The position numbers were made by a program, and so were the translations under genes. DNA of 64,000 nt from positions 310,001-374,000 of the forward strand of contig OZ241745.1 in NCBI GenBank assembly GCA_965201115.1, given 5' to 3'. This DNA comes from JANQOH01 sp965201115. GTDB taxonomy: Bacteria; Pseudomonadota; Alphaproteobacteria; UBA7887. The number at the start of each line of letters is the position of its first letter. The stretch's first letter is position 1. Below are positions 46,357-56,560 of this stretch, piece after piece. The notes beneath the pieces were generated by a model. It worked only from the letters and a program-made list of their open reading frames with translations. It made no database searches and was not told the origin of the DNA.

Positions 46357-46602
46357 ATGGGTGAGGCAAGCGACGTCGCCGCGCGCGTCAAGAAAATCGT
46401 CGTCGAGCATTTGGGCATCGACGAGGCGAAAGTCACCGAAAGCGCAAGTCTGATGGACGACCTCGGCGCCGACAGTCTGGACGCGGTCGAAATGGTGATG
46501 GCGTTCGAGGAAGAATTCGGTTGCGAAATCCCGGACGACGTCGCCGACAAGATCGTCACCGTGCAGGACGCGATCGATTTCATCGGCCAGCAACAGACGT
46601 AA
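46357..46602 (+). CDS. acpP: Acyl carrier protein
   Basis: This 81-residue acidic protein has the phosphopantetheine attachment Ser in LGADSLDAVEMVMAFEEEFG and the ending VQDAIDFIGQQ. It shuttles acyl chains in fatty acid synthesis. It starts at ATG 46357, and another ATG at 46349 is out of frame. fabF follows 30 bases downstream. High expression would be expected; a promoter between 46207 and 46340 is likely because M3 interrupts the link to fabG. Confidence 0.96.
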   Translation: MGEASDVAARVKKIVVEHLGIDEAKVTESASLMDDLGADSLDAVEMVMAFEEEFGCEIPDDVADKIVTVQDAIDFIGQQQT

Positions 46603-46632
46603 CCGCCGCCGAAGCGCCGGGCGGACAGCCGC

Positions 46633-47901
<1,269 letters not shown>

Positions 47902-47923
47902 GGGCCGCGCGCCGCGCCGCGCA

Positions 47924-48919
47924 ATGCGCCTGATCGGCGATCTCGTCGCGCTAATCGTCGTGCTCATCGTCCTCGCCGGATGCGGGGCGGTCTGGATCGA
48001 GCGCGTCGCCGGCAGGCCGGGGCCGCTCGCCGAAAACACAACGGTCGAAATCCCCGCCGGAAGCGCCGTGCGCGACATCGCCAGGGCGCTGGAAGAGCGG
48101 GGCGTTATCGAAAGCGCGGGGCGATTCGAGCTCCTGGTGTTCTGGCGCGCCCTGCGGCGGAGCGGAGACGGCGCGCCGCAGGCCGGGGAATTCGACATGC
48201 CGGCGGGCGTAAGCCTCGGCGCCGCGCTCGACCGCCTCGTCGAGGGCCAGCCCTCGGTGCGGCGGGTCACCGTGCGCGAGGGGCTGACCTCGGCGGAAAT
48301 CGTCGCGTTGCTGGCCGCGACCGGCGACCTCGCCGGCGAAATCGCCGAAATCCCCGCCGAAGGCGCGCTGATGCCCGATACCTACCACTACGAAAAAGGC
48401 AATTCGCGCGCGCGGATACTCGCCATGATGAAATCGGAGGCCGAGGAGGCGCTGGCGCGGCTGTGGGCCGAACGCGCGTCCGATCTGCCGTTCGACACGC
48501 CCGCCGAGGCGGTGATACTGGCCTCCATCGTCGAAAAGGAAACCGGCGTCGCGGGCGAACGCGCCGAGGTCGCCGGGGTTTTCGTCAACCGCCTGCGGAT
48601 GGGCATGAGGCTGCAATCCGACCCGACGGTGATCTATGCCCTGACCGGCGGCAAGGGGCCGCTGGGCCGGCCGCTGCGGCGCTCCGATCTCGAATACGAA
48701 AGCCCCTACAATACCTACCGCAATGCCGGGCTGCCGCCCGGCCCCATCGCCAACCCGGGGCGCGCCGCCCTCGAGGCGGCGCTGAACCCGGCCGAGACCC
48801 CGCATCTGTATTTCGTCGCCGACGGCAGCGGCGGCCACGCCTTCGCCATGACCCTCGACGAGCACAACCGCAACGTCGCGCGCTGGCGCCGCATCCAGCG
48901 CGACCGCGGCGACCGGTGA
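47924..48919 (+). CDS. mltG: Endolytic murein transglycosylase
   Basis: This 331-residue inner-membrane protein cleaves nascent glycan strands. There is one N-terminal transmembrane helix (LVALIVVLIVLAGCGAVWI), a LysM-like region, and the YceG domain with catalytic Glu in LASIVEKETGVAGERAEVAGVFVNRL. GMRLQSDPTVIYAL, SPYNTYRNAGLPPGPIANPG and LYFVADGSGGHAFA follow. The start is ATG 47924. All family landmarks are present. Confidence 0.94.
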   Translation: MRLIGDLVALIVVLIVLAGCGAVWIERVAGRPGPLAENTTVEIPAGSAVRDIARALEERGVIESAGRFELLVFWRALRRSGDGAPQAGEFDMPAGVSLGAALDRLVEGQPSVRRVTVREGLTSAEIVALLAATGDLAGEIAEIPAEGALMPDTYHYEKGNSRARILAMMKSEAEEALARLWAERASDLPFDTPAEAVILASIVEKETGVAGERAEVAGVFVNRLRMGMRLQSDPTVIYALTGGKGPLGRPLRRSDLEYESPYNTYRNAGLPPGPIANPGRAALEAALNPAETPHLYFVADGSGGHAFAMTLDEHNRNVARWRRIQRDRGDR

Positions 48920-48929
48920 CGCCCTCCCC

Positions 48930-48990
48930 GGGACCGCCGGCATCCGGGTGCGCCGGCGTCCGCGCCGGCATCCTCCCCCGCGCCCGCAAC
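48930..48990. repeat. Diverged repeat unit
   Basis: CCGGGACCGCCGGCATCCGGGTGCGCCGGCGTCCGCGCCGGC-like sequence (48935-48971) resembles two second-hairpin modules with altered stems (GCCGGCG...CGCCGGC). It lies between mltG and acnA. Similarity to the main family is moderate. Confidence 0.55.
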
Positions 48991-49007
48991 ACCGGAGAGA
49001 CCGCCCC

Positions 49008-51680
49008 ATGTCCCGTATCGGCCACGACAGCCTGAAGACCCGCCGCGCCCTCGCCGCCGGCGGGCGCGAGTACGACTATTTCAGCCTGCCCGCGGCGGCC
49101 GCCGCGGGGATCGGCCCGATCGAACGGCTGCCGTTCTCCCTCAAGGTCCTGCTCGAAAACCTCCTGCGCCACGAGGACGGCGCGTCGGTGCGCGCGGCCG
49201 ACATCGAGGCGCTGGCGGCGCGGCGCGCCGGACACGAGATCGCCTTCCGGCCCGCCCGCGTCCTCATGCAGGATTTTACCGGCGTGCCGGCGGCCGTCGA
49301 TCTCGCGGCGATGCGCGACGCGATGGCCGCGCTCGGCAAGGACCCCGCGCGAATCGACCCGCTCGTTCCCGTCGATCTCGCGATCGACCATTCGGTGCAG
49401 GTCGACAGGTTCGCCAGCCCCGGCGCCTTCGCCGAAAACGTGCGCATCGAAATGGAGCGCAACCGCGAGCGCTACGCCTTTCTGCGCTGGGGGCAGCAGG
49501 CGTTCCGCAATTTCCGCGTCGTCCCGCCCGGCGCCGGCATTTGCCACCAGGTCAACCTCGAATATCTGGCGCGCACGGTCTGGACGTCCGAAGCCGATGA
49601 CGGACGCGCCGTGGCCTATCCCGACACGCTTGTCGGGACCGACAGCCACACGACCATGGTCAACGGGCTGGCGGTTCTCGGCTGGGGCGCGGGGGGGATC
49701 GAGGCCGAAGCGGCGATGCTCGGCCAGCCGATCTCCATGCCGATGCCGCAGGTCGTCGGCGTCCGCCTGACCGGCGCGCCGGCGGAGGGCGCAACCGCCA
49801 CCGATCTCGTCCTCGCGGCGACGCAAATGCTCCGCGCCCACGGCGTTGTCGGCAAGTTCGTCGAGTTCGCCGGCCCGGGGCTCGACGGCCTGCCGCTCGC
49901 CGACCGCGCGACCCTCGCCAACATGGCCCCGGAATACGGCGCGACCTGCGGGTTCTTCCCCATCGACGCCGAAACCCTGCGCTATCTGCGCTTTACCGGA
50001 CGCGCCGAGGAGCAATGCGCGCTGGTCGAGGCCTATGCGCGCGCGCAAGGCCTCTGGCGCGAGCCCGGCGCGCCCGAACCCGAATTCGACGAGACCCTGA
50101 CCCTCGACCTCGGAACGGTGGAGCCCAGCATCGCCGGCCCGCGCCGCCCGCAGGATCGCGTCCCGCTGCGCGCCGCGCGCGGCGATTTCGAACGCCTGCT
50201 CGCCGAAGAATACGGGCGCGGCGGCGGAGTGCGATCCGCCGCGATCGCCGGCGCGGAACACAGCCTGGAAGACGGCGCGGTCGTCATCGCCGCGATCACC
50301 AGCTGCACCAACACGTCCAACCCCGCGGCGATGATCGGCGCCGGCCTGCTCGCGCGCAAGGCCCGCGCCAGGGGCCTCGCCACGAAACCCTGGGTGAAGA
50401 CCTCGCTCGCGCCGGGGTCGAAAGCGGTGACGGAATACCTGGCGAAATCAGGCCTCGACCGCGACCTCGACGCGCTCGGCTTCCACTTGGTGGGCTACGG
50501 CTGCACCACCTGCATCGGCAATTCGGGGCCGCTGCCCGAGCCCATCGACGCGGCGATCGTAGAAGCCGGGCTCGCGGTCGCCGCGGTGCTGTCGGGCAAC
50601 CGCAATTTCGAGGGCCGCATCCATCCGCGCGTGCGCGCGAACTACCTGGCGTCGCCGCCGCTGGTGGTCGCCTACGCCCTGGCGGGAACCATGCGCGCCG
50701 ACCTCGCGCGCGACCCGCTCGGAACCGGCGCCGGCGGCGCGGCGGTGTTCCTGCGCGACATTTGGCCCTCGGCGCGCGAAATCGCCGACGCCGTGCGCGA
50801 GGCCGTGGCGCCGGAAATGTTCGGCAAGGCCTACGAAGACGTATTTACCGGCGACGCCGCCTGGCGGGCGATGCCCGCGCCGGCCGGCCCCGCCTACGAC
50901 TGGCCGGACTCGACCTATGTGCGCAAGCCGCCCTATTTCGCGGGTTTCTCCGCGCGCCCCCCGGCGGCGGGCGCGATCGAAAACGCGCGTGTGCTCGTCA
51001 TGCTCGGCGATTCGGTCACCACCGACCACATCTCGCCGGCCGGCGGCATAGCGCCCGGCGGCCCGGCGGCGGACTATCTCGCCGCGCGCGGCGCCGCCCC
51101 GGCGGACTTCAACTCCTACGGCGCGCGGCGCGGCAACCACGAGGTCATGATGCGCGGAACCTTCGCCAATATCCGCCTGCGCAACGAACTGGCGCCGGGC
51201 GCGGAAGGCGGATGGACGCGCATCGACGGCGCCGGAGAACCCGTGACCGTGTACGAAGCGGCGCAAGCCTACGCAAGGCGCGGCGCGCCGCTGGTCGTCG
51301 TCGCGGGCAAGGAATACGGCGCCGGATCGTCGCGCGACTGGGCGGCGAAAGGACCGAAATTGCTGGGCGTGCGCGCCGTCGTCGTCGAGAGCTTCGAGCG
51401 CATCCACCGCGCCAATCTCGTCGGCATGGGCGTGTTGCCACTCCAGTTCACGGGCGGCATGACGCGCCGCGACCTGCGCCTCGACGGAACCGAAACGCTC
51501 TCGTTCTCCGGGTTCGAAAACGGCGCGGAGCCGGGGATGACGGTGGAATGCCGCATCTCCCGCGCCGGCGGCGGCGGCGAAACCTTCGCCCTGCTGTGCC
51601 GCATCGACACCGCCGACGAAGCGGCGTACTTCGCCAATGGCGGGATATTGCACTACGTACTGCGCAAGCTGGCGGCCTGA
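49008..51680 (+). CDS. acnA: Aconitate hydratase A
   Basis: This 890-residue TCA-cycle enzyme interconverts citrate and isocitrate. The [4Fe-4S] ligands are Cys in AITSCTNTSNP and the pair in YGCTTCIGNSGPLPEP. Other landmarks are VGTDSHTTMVNGLAVLGWGAGGIEAEAAM, LGDSVTTDHISPAG and KEYGAGSSRDWAAKGP. Length and motifs fit the AcnA/IRP class. It starts at ATG 49008 and is monocistronic by position. The TGA stop (51678-51680) directly abuts element M4. Confidence 0.96.
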   Translation: MSRIGHDSLKTRRALAAGGREYDYFSLPAAAAAGIGPIERLPFSLKVLLENLLRHEDGASVRAADIEALAARRAGHEIAFRPARVLMQDFTGVPAAVDLAAMRDAMAALGKDPARIDPLVPVDLAIDHSVQVDRFASPGAFAENVRIEMERNRERYAFLRWGQQAFRNFRVVPPGAGICHQVNLEYLARTVWTSEADDGRAVAYPDTLVGTDSHTTMVNGLAVLGWGAGGIEAEAAMLGQPISMPMPQVVGVRLTGAPAEGATATDLVLAATQMLRAHGVVGKFVEFAGPGLDGLPLADRATLANMAPEYGATCGFFPIDAETLRYLRFTGRAEEQCALVEAYARAQGLWREPGAPEPEFDETLTLDLGTVEPSIAGPRRPQDRVPLRAARGDFERLLAEEYGRGGGVRSAAIAGAEHSLEDGAVVIAAITSCTNTSNPAAMIGAGLLARKARARGLATKPWVKTSLAPGSKAVTEYLAKSGLDRDLDALGFHLVGYGCTTCIGNSGPLPEPIDAAIVEAGLAVAAVLSGNRNFEGRIHPRVRANYLASPPLVVAYALAGTMRADLARDPLGTGAGGAAVFLRDIWPSAREIADAVREAVAPEMFGKAYEDVFTGDAAWRAMPAPAGPAYDWPDSTYVRKPPYFAGFSARPPAAGAIENARVLVMLGDSVTTDHISPAGGIAPGGPAADYLAARGAAPADFNSYGARRGNHEVMMRGTFANIRLRNELAPGAEGGWTRIDGAGEPVTVYEAAQAYARRGAPLVVVAGKEYGAGSSRDWAAKGPKLLGVRAVVVESFERIHRANLVGMGVLPLQFTGGMTRRDLRLDGTETLSFSGFENGAEPGMTVECRISRAGGGGETFALLCRIDTADEAAYFANGGILHYVLRKLAA

Positions 51681-51785
51681 GTGTCTGTACCGAAATGCTT
51701 GCCCCGCCGAAGGCTTGGCTGCGCGGGCGTCTCGCCCGCACGTTTCCGCGCGGCGCAATGTCGGCGCGGGAGCGCTTGCAACGGC
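51681..51785. mobile_element. MITE-like element, copy M4, right part missing
   Basis: It begins GTGTCTGTACCGAAATG right after the acnA stop. The first hairpin is degraded (CCCCGCCGAAGGCTTGG), the second is present as GCGGGCGTCTCGCCCGC, and the third segment is recognisable to about 51785. The right terminal repeat is absent. Confidence 0.75.
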
Positions 51786-51832
51786 CGCGGCGCGGCGCCA
51801 TATGGAACTGCGCTGCTCGGGGGGGAGTCTTC

Positions 51833-52594
51833 ATGATCGCGAAACGGCTGGCCGCGGCCGCCGTCGCGGCGGCGGCTGCGGGGTTCGCGGCGGGCGGCGA
51901 GGCCGGCGAATACGAGGGGCAGCGTGTCCTGGTGGAGCTGTTCACCTCGCAAGGGTGTTCGCTGTGCCCGCGCGCCGACCGCTTCGCCGGGCGGCTCCTG
52001 CGGCGGGAAGACGTCATCGTACTCTCATACCACGTCAGCTACTGGGACTACGTCGGCTGGACCGACCCCTTCGCGTCGCCGGCGACCGACCGGCGGCAAT
52101 ACGATTACGCCCGGGCGTTGGGCCAGCGCGGCGTCTATACGCCGGAAGTCGTGGTGGACGGCCGCGCCCACGCCGCGGGATCGGATATCGACGCCGTGCG
52201 GCGGCTCATCGCGCGCGGGAAAACCGAGCGCCTTCGCGCGGCCGAGGCGCCGCCCCGCCTCGGCATGGAGCGCGCGAACGGACGGTTATGGGTGACCGTC
52301 GGAACGGCCCCGTATCGCGGCGAGGCCGACGTCGTGCTGGCGCGCTTCGATTCGCGCCGCGAAACCGACGTAACGCGCGGCGAGAACGGCGGACAGACCC
52401 TCGCCAGCTTCAATATCGTGCGCGACCTGCTCTATCTCGGATCGTGGCGCGGCGCCGCCGCCCGATTCCCGGTGGACGAAGACCAACGCAACGCGGCCCT
52501 GACCAACGACGGATACGCGGCGATCGTCCAGGACAAGAACGCCGGACCCGTGGTCGCCGTCGCCATCTTCCCCACGGAGCGCCTCGTCCGCTGA
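51833..52594 (+). CDS. DUF1223 thioredoxin-like secreted protein
   Basis: This 253-residue exported protein has a signal peptide (AAAAVAAAAAGFAAGGEA) and the DUF1223 domain: VLVELFTSQGCSLCPRADRF with a CSLC pair, VIVLSYHVSYWDYVGWTDPFASPATDRRQYDY and GVYTPEVVVDGRAHAAGSD. The fold is thioredoxin-like, but the family has no assigned reaction. It starts at ATG 51833 with GGGGGGAG about eight bases before. It stands alone after acnA. Confidence 0.88.
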   Translation: MIAKRLAAAAVAAAAAGFAAGGEAGEYEGQRVLVELFTSQGCSLCPRADRFAGRLLRREDVIVLSYHVSYWDYVGWTDPFASPATDRRQYDYARALGQRGVYTPEVVVDGRAHAAGSDIDAVRRLIARGKTERLRAAEAPPRLGMERANGRLWVTVGTAPYRGEADVVLARFDSRRETDVTRGENGGQTLASFNIVRDLLYLGSWRGAAARFPVDEDQRNAALTNDGYAAIVQDKNAGPVVAVAIFPTERLVR

Positions 52595-52614
52595 CGCCGC
52601 ACCGCTCCTGCCCC

Positions 52615-52660
52615 GCTTGGCTTCCCGGGACCGCGGGCGTCCCCGCCCGCTCACCCGCCC
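52615..52660. repeat. Partial repeat unit
   Basis: The second hairpin (GCGGGCGTCCCCGCCCGC) is present with its usual left flank CCCGGGACC. The first hairpin and third segment are missing. It lies between two convergent genes and its end runs into the last codons of the MetF-like gene. Confidence 0.7.
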
Positions 52661-53568
52661 CGCGCCCGCCGGATCGCTTCCGCCGCCGCCGCTTCCGAGC
52701 GCGGCCCCATGACATGGGCGCCGGCCACGCCCGGCGTCTCGCGCAGCGCGGCGATGAGCTCGACGCACAGGCGAATCCCCTCTTCCTCCGGGTCTTTCGC
52801 CCCCTCGAGGCGCGCAACGACCGCCTCGGGAACCTCGACGCCGAACAGGTTTTCGTTCATCCAGCGCGCCGACCGCGCCGACCGCAACGGCCCGACGCCG
52901 ATGAGGATATGCGCCCGCCCGGCGACGCCCGAATCCGCAAGCCGCCCCGCATAGCGGCGGACTACCCCCGGATCGAAACAATACTGCGTCTGGATAAACC
53001 GCGCGCCGGCGTCGAGCTTCTTCAGCAAACCGTCGGGCCGCCAGCCCGCAGGCGGATCCACCGGCATGTCCGCCGCGCCGAGAAACAGGCGCGGCGGCGC
53101 GGCGACCGCGCGGCCCGACGGCAGCGCCCCGGTCTCCGCCATGCCGCGCGCCATCGCCAGCAGCCCCGCCGTATCGAGATCGAAGACCTCGCGCGCCCCG
53201 GGCTGGTCGCCGGCCGCCGCGCGGTCGCCGGTGAGGCACAGCACATTGCGGACGCCGAGCGCCGCGGCGCCCAGCAGATCGCCCTGCAGCGCGATCCGGT
53301 TGCGATCGCGCAGCGTCATCTGCAACACGGGGTCGAAACCCGCCCGCGCCAGGATCGCCGCCGCGGCCAGCGCCGACATGTGCGCCCGCGCCGCCGCGCC
53401 GTCGGTGACGTTGACCGCATCGGCTACGCCCGCCAGCGGCGCCGCCCGCGCCAGCAGATCCTCCGGATTCGCCGAAACGGGCGGGGTGATTTCCGCGGTC
53501 AGCGCAAACCGCCCCCGCGCCAAGGCCGACTCCAGCGGCGCGGCGGCCGTGCCTGCGGTGTCCGTCAT
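52651..53568 (-). CDS. Methylenetetrahydrofolate reductase-like protein
   Basis: This 305-residue protein has the MTHFR TIM-barrel pattern: FALTAEITPP at the start, ADAVNVTDGAAARAHMS, PVLQMTLRDRNRIALQGDLLGAAALGVRNVLCLTGD and GARFIQTQYCFDPGVVRRYA. It resembles the MetF-type flavoprotein that makes 5-methyl-THF, but also the stand-alone MTHFR-like proteins of one-carbon and catabolic operons. I therefore give no gene symbol. It starts at ATG 53568. It has no operon partner here. Confidence 0.85.
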   Translation of the reverse strand: MTDTAGTAAAPLESALARGRFALTAEITPPVSANPEDLLARAAPLAGVADAVNVTDGAAARAHMSALAAAAILARAGFDPVLQMTLRDRNRIALQGDLLGAAALGVRNVLCLTGDRAAAGDQPGAREVFDLDTAGLLAMARGMAETGALPSGRAVAAPPRLFLGAADMPVDPPAGWRPDGLLKKLDAGARFIQTQYCFDPGVVRRYAGRLADSGVAGRAHILIGVGPLRSARSARWMNENLFGVEVPEAVVARLEGAKDPEEEGIRLCVELIAALRETPGVAGAHVMGPRSEAAAAEAIRRARGG

Positions 53569-53639
53569 CGCCCGCCACCCTGACCCCCCGCCCCCGCCCC
53601 GTCAAGCCCCGCGCCCCGAACGAGACGCCGGCGCACGCG

Positions 53640-53725
53640 CCAACCCCGCCGAAGGCGGGGCCCGGGACCGCGGGCATCCTGCCCGCACGTTCCCGCAAGG
53701 CGCGATGATGGCGGGGAGGCGCGCC
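53640..53725. repeat. Single complete triple-hairpin repeat
   Basis: A near-consensus unit: CCCCGCCGAAGGCGGGG from 53644, GCGGGCATCCTGCCCGC, and TTCCCGCAAGGCGCGATGATGGCGGGGAGG-type third hairpin. It lies between the divergent MetF-like gene and the gp27-like gene. The remaining intergenic part (53726-53860) shows only an AT-containing TTTAATATCC just before the ATG as a possible -10. Confidence 0.85.
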
Positions 53726-53860
53726 TGCGGCGCCCGCCCCCGAACGACCCGACAGCCATTACCCCCGCCATAACCGAACGATAGCCCCGCCGCGCAAGCC
53801 CCCGCGGGGGAGGACCATGGTCCTCTCCCGCACCCCGCCCCAAATCGCTTTAATATCCAC

Positions 53861-55000
53861 ATGACCGAAGCACACACCGCCGCCGTCCCCGCCGACGGCG
53901 AGCCGCACGCAGCCGCCGCGCCCAACCCCGCCGCCGCCGCGCCCACCGAATGCCAACCCCAACCCCCCGGCGACCCCCTCCGCCACAACCGCGGTAACCG
54001 ATCCACAATCGCCGACCTCCCCAACCCCGTCCGAGCCGATATCTGCCGCGAAATCCGCGCCGGAACCCCCGACAACGCCATCGCCGAAAACCTCCGCGCA
54101 CGCGGATACCCCGTATCCCGATCCGCCATATACCGCTTCCGAAAAGCCGCCGCCGACAGCCTCGCCCAATGGTCCGAAATCCGCGACGCAGCCGCACTCT
54201 GGAGCGAAGGCGGAACCCACGAAGCCCTCGCCGAAATGCTCCGCGTCGCCGCCTTCGCCATCGCCGCGCGCATCGACCCCGCCGCCCCCGATGCCGCCGA
54301 CAACACCCGCGGCGTAGCCCGCATGGTGCGCGCCATCCGCGACCTCGCCGCCGCCGAAGCCGCGCGGAAAACCGCCGCCGCCCAGGCCGGCCCCCGCCGC
54401 GGCGCGCCCGGTTCCATCGACGACCCCCGCCTGCCCTCGCTCCCGCCCCCGAACACGTGGGACGCCGACGCCCAGGCCGCCGCCAACCCCGGCCCCCCCA
54501 AGCCGCCCCGCCGCCCGTGGACCGACCAGGACTGGCTGGAGTACGACAGACACATCCAGGAGGGCGAACGCAAGGCCCGCGAAGCCGAACGCGAACGCCG
54601 CGAGGCCGAACGCGAATACGAACCCGCGTACGACCCCGAAACCGCCGAACGACCCGCCGCCGAACGACCCCGAGCCCCGCGGAGCCCCGCAATCCCCCGC
54701 AACGCCGCCGAAGACGCGAACTGCCCGGAACCGCGGGCCTCCCACCCGCACGTTCCCGCAACGCGCGATGCCGGCAGGGAAGACGCGAACCGCCTGGGTG
54801 CGCGGGCGTCTCGCCCGCACGTTCCCGCAAAGCGCGATGCCGGCGGGGAAGGCGCTCCCGCCCGCCCCGGGCCCGGCGGATCCCCGCAATGCCCCGCAAC
54901 CGCCCCCCGGAACCGCCGGGCCCGACCGCCCCGCGACCGCCGAAGCCCCACCCGCCGCCGCCTCGCCCGCCCCGAACAACCGAAACGGCAGCAATGCTGA
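53861..55000 (+). CDS. Mu gp27-like (DUF3486) orphan gene with repeat-derived C-terminal tail
   Basis: Translation from ATG 53861 gives 379 residues. Residues about 45-105 (NRSTIADLPNPVRADICREI, RARGYPVSRSAIYRFRKAA) fit the phage Mu gp27 / DUF3486 family of small terminase-like proteins, including the helix-turn-helix-like SRSAIYRF. No other phage gene lies nearby. Residues 105-200 are helical and Ala-rich, then comes a Glu/Arg-rich coiled-coil-prone segment (ERKAREAERERREAEREYE). From about residue 285 the protein is translated repeat DNA: PRASHPHVPATRDAGRED and ARASRPHVPAKRDAGGEG. The stop TGA abuts element M5. No good ribosome-binding site is visible. Family membership is by motif only, and expression is uncertain. 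Confidence 0.6.
   Translation: MTEAHTAAVPADGEPHAAAAPNPAAAAPTECQPQPPGDPLRHNRGNRSTIADLPNPVRADICREIRAGTPDNAIAENLRARGYPVSRSAIYRFRKAAADSLAQWSEIRDAAALWSEGGTHEALAEMLRVAAFAIAARIDPAAPDAADNTRGVARMVRAIRDLAAAEAARKTAAAQAGPRRGAPGSIDDPRLPSLPPPNTWDADAQAAANPGPPKPPRRPWTDQDWLEYDRHIQEGERKAREAERERREAEREYEPAYDPETAERPAAERPRAPRSPAIPRNAAEDANCPEPRASHPHVPATRDAGREDANRLGARASRPHVPAKRDAGGEGAPARPGPGGSPQCPATAPRNRRARPPRDRRSPTRRRLARPEQPKRQQC
54711..54855. repeat. Two repeat units inside the gp27-like frame
   Basis: Two consecutive units lacking the first hairpin: GCGGGCCTCCCACCCGC (stem partly spoiled) at about 54737 and GCGGGCGTCTCGCCCGC at about 54803. Each is followed by ACGTTCCCGCAA(C/A)GCGCGATGCCGG. Both are read in the same frame as the gene, contributing near-identical peptides. 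Confidence 0.85.
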
Positions 55001-55105
55001 GCGCCTGTACCGAAATGCCAACCCCGCCGAAGGCGGGGCCCGGGACCGCGGGCATCCTGCCCGCACGTTTGCGCCACGCGCGGCGCCGGCGGGGAAGCAC
55101 GGCTC
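55001..55105. mobile_element. MITE-like element, copy M5, right part missing
   Basis: It begins GCGCCTGTACCGAAATGCC directly after the TGA of the gp27-like gene (54998-55000). The core hairpins are intact (CCCCGCCGAAGGCGGGG from 55021, GCGGGCATCCTGCCCGC). The right terminal repeat cannot be found before the next unit. Confidence 0.75.
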
Positions 55106-55149
55106 CCCGGCCCCCGCGGCGTCGAAACGCGCGCGCGAGATGCACACGC

Positions 55150-55235
55150 CAACCCCGCCGAAGGCGGGGCCTGGGTGCGCGGGCATCCTGCCCGCACGTT
55201 TGCGGCAGGCGCGATGCCGGCGGGAAAGCGCGCCG
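55150..55235. repeat. Single complete triple-hairpin repeat
   Basis: The unit starts at 55153 (CCCCGCCGAAGGCGGGG) and contains GCGGGCATCCTGCCCGC and the ACGTTTGCGGCAGGCGCGATGCCGG third segment. It ends about 27 bases before the ATG of the cytochrome gene, so it lies in that gene's leader. Confidence 0.85.
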
Positions 55236-55262
55236 GGAAAGCGCCCCCGCTATGCTGCGGCC

Positions 55263-56468
55263 ATGAGGGCGCTCGTTCTCACGCTTGCCGCCGTGTTTGC
55301 GGCGAACGCTTGCGGCGGCGCGGCGGCGGCGGAGGCGCCGGGCATCGCCGACCGGGCCGACAGGCGCGCCTATTCCATGCCGGCGCCGGAGCTCGAACCC
55401 GCTTCCCTGCGCGCGTTTTTCGCGGGGCGGGCGCTGTTTCGCCGCCAGTGGCGGCCCGCGCCGGCGGGCGGAAACGACGAAGGCCTGGGCCTCGGACCGC
55501 TGTACAACCGGCGCTCCTGCGCGGGTTGCCATGTCCGCGACGGCCGCGCCGCCCCGCCCGCCCCCGGCGCCGCCGGGCCGGCGCGCGGCATGACCGCGAT
55601 CCTGGCGCCGCACCCGCGTTTCGGCCGCCAGCTGCAGGACCAGGCCGTGCCGGGCGCCCGGCCGGAAGGGCGGCTCGCGATCGCCTACGAAGAGCGCGCG
55701 GGCGTCTTCGCCGACGGCGCGCGGTTCTCGCTGCGCGCGCCGCGCTACCGGATTCTCGGCCCGGACCGGGAGCTCGCGGCGCCGCTCTCGCCGCGCGTGG
55801 CGCCCGGCGTCTTCGGCCTCGGCCTGATCGAGGCGGTAGCCGAGGACGAGATCGTAAATCCCGGACCCGGCGCGCGCGGGCGCGTCTCGCGCGTCGGCGG
55901 CGCGGCGGGGCGCTTCGGCTGGCGCGCCGAACGCGCGCGCCTGCGCGACCAGGTCGCCGCCGCGGCGCGCGAAGACATCGGCCTGACCGCGCCCGACGAA
56001 ATTACCGAAGCGGAAATCCAGGCGCTGGTCGCCTATTTGCGCGGCCTCGCCGTTCCCGCGCGCCGCGGCGCGGCGGCCCCCGCCGTGCGCCGCGGCGAGG
56101 CCGTGTTCGCCGCCGCCGGCTGCGCCGCCTGCCACCGGCCGCGCCTGCGCACCGGACCCGCGCCGCCGGTCGCCGCGTTCGCGAACCGCGTCATCCGCCC
56201 CTATACCGATCTGCGCCTTCACGACATGGGGCCGGCGCTCGCCGACGGCGTGGGCGCGGGGCGCATGTGGCGCACGCCGCCGTTATGGGGGCTCGGCCTG
56301 CTCGAAACCGTGAACGGCCACACGGCGCTGCTCCACGACGGCCGCGCGCGCGGCGCGATGGAAGCGATTCTGTGGCACGGCGGCGAAGCGGCCGCGGCGC
56401 GCGGCGCCGTACTCGCCCTCGGAGCCCCCGCGCGCGCCGACCTGCTGGCCTTTCTCGCGTCGCTGTGA
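55263..56468 (+). CDS. Di-haem oxidoreductase (DUF1111 / thiol oxidoreductase-like cytochrome)
   Basis: This 401-residue exported c-type cytochrome has a signal peptide (ALVLTLAAVFAANACGGAAAAE) and two haem-binding CxxCH motifs: C86-A-G-C-H90 in LGPLYNRRSCAGCHVRDG and a second in AAAGCAACHRPRL. PLWGLGLLETVNGHTALLHDGRARGAMEAILWHGGEA near the C-terminus matches the DHOR family (putative di-haem peroxidase/oxidase). It is a periplasmic redox protein; the partner is unknown. In other bacteria such genes often accompany imelysin or metal-uptake genes, not seen here. It starts at ATG 55263. An upstream extension of the frame is only repeat DNA. Confidence 0.88.
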   Translation: MRALVLTLAAVFAANACGGAAAAEAPGIADRADRRAYSMPAPELEPASLRAFFAGRALFRRQWRPAPAGGNDEGLGLGPLYNRRSCAGCHVRDGRAAPPAPGAAGPARGMTAILAPHPRFGRQLQDQAVPGARPEGRLAIAYEERAGVFADGARFSLRAPRYRILGPDRELAAPLSPRVAPGVFGLGLIEAVAEDEIVNPGPGARGRVSRVGGAAGRFGWRAERARLRDQVAAAAREDIGLTAPDEITEAEIQALVAYLRGLAVPARRGAAAPAVRRGEAVFAAAGCAACHRPRLRTGPAPPVAAFANRVIRPYTDLRLHDMGPALADGVGAGRMWRTPPLWGLGLLETVNGHTALLHDGRARGAMEAILWHGGEAAAARGAVLALGAPARADLLAFLASL

Positions 56469-56560
56469 AGCGCCGCGCGCGCGGCGCGGTTGCCGCGGCC
56501 GCCCCCGCCGCGCTACCTTGGCGGCGCACGAACCCAACCGCAGGAAGGGAGGACCTTGCC

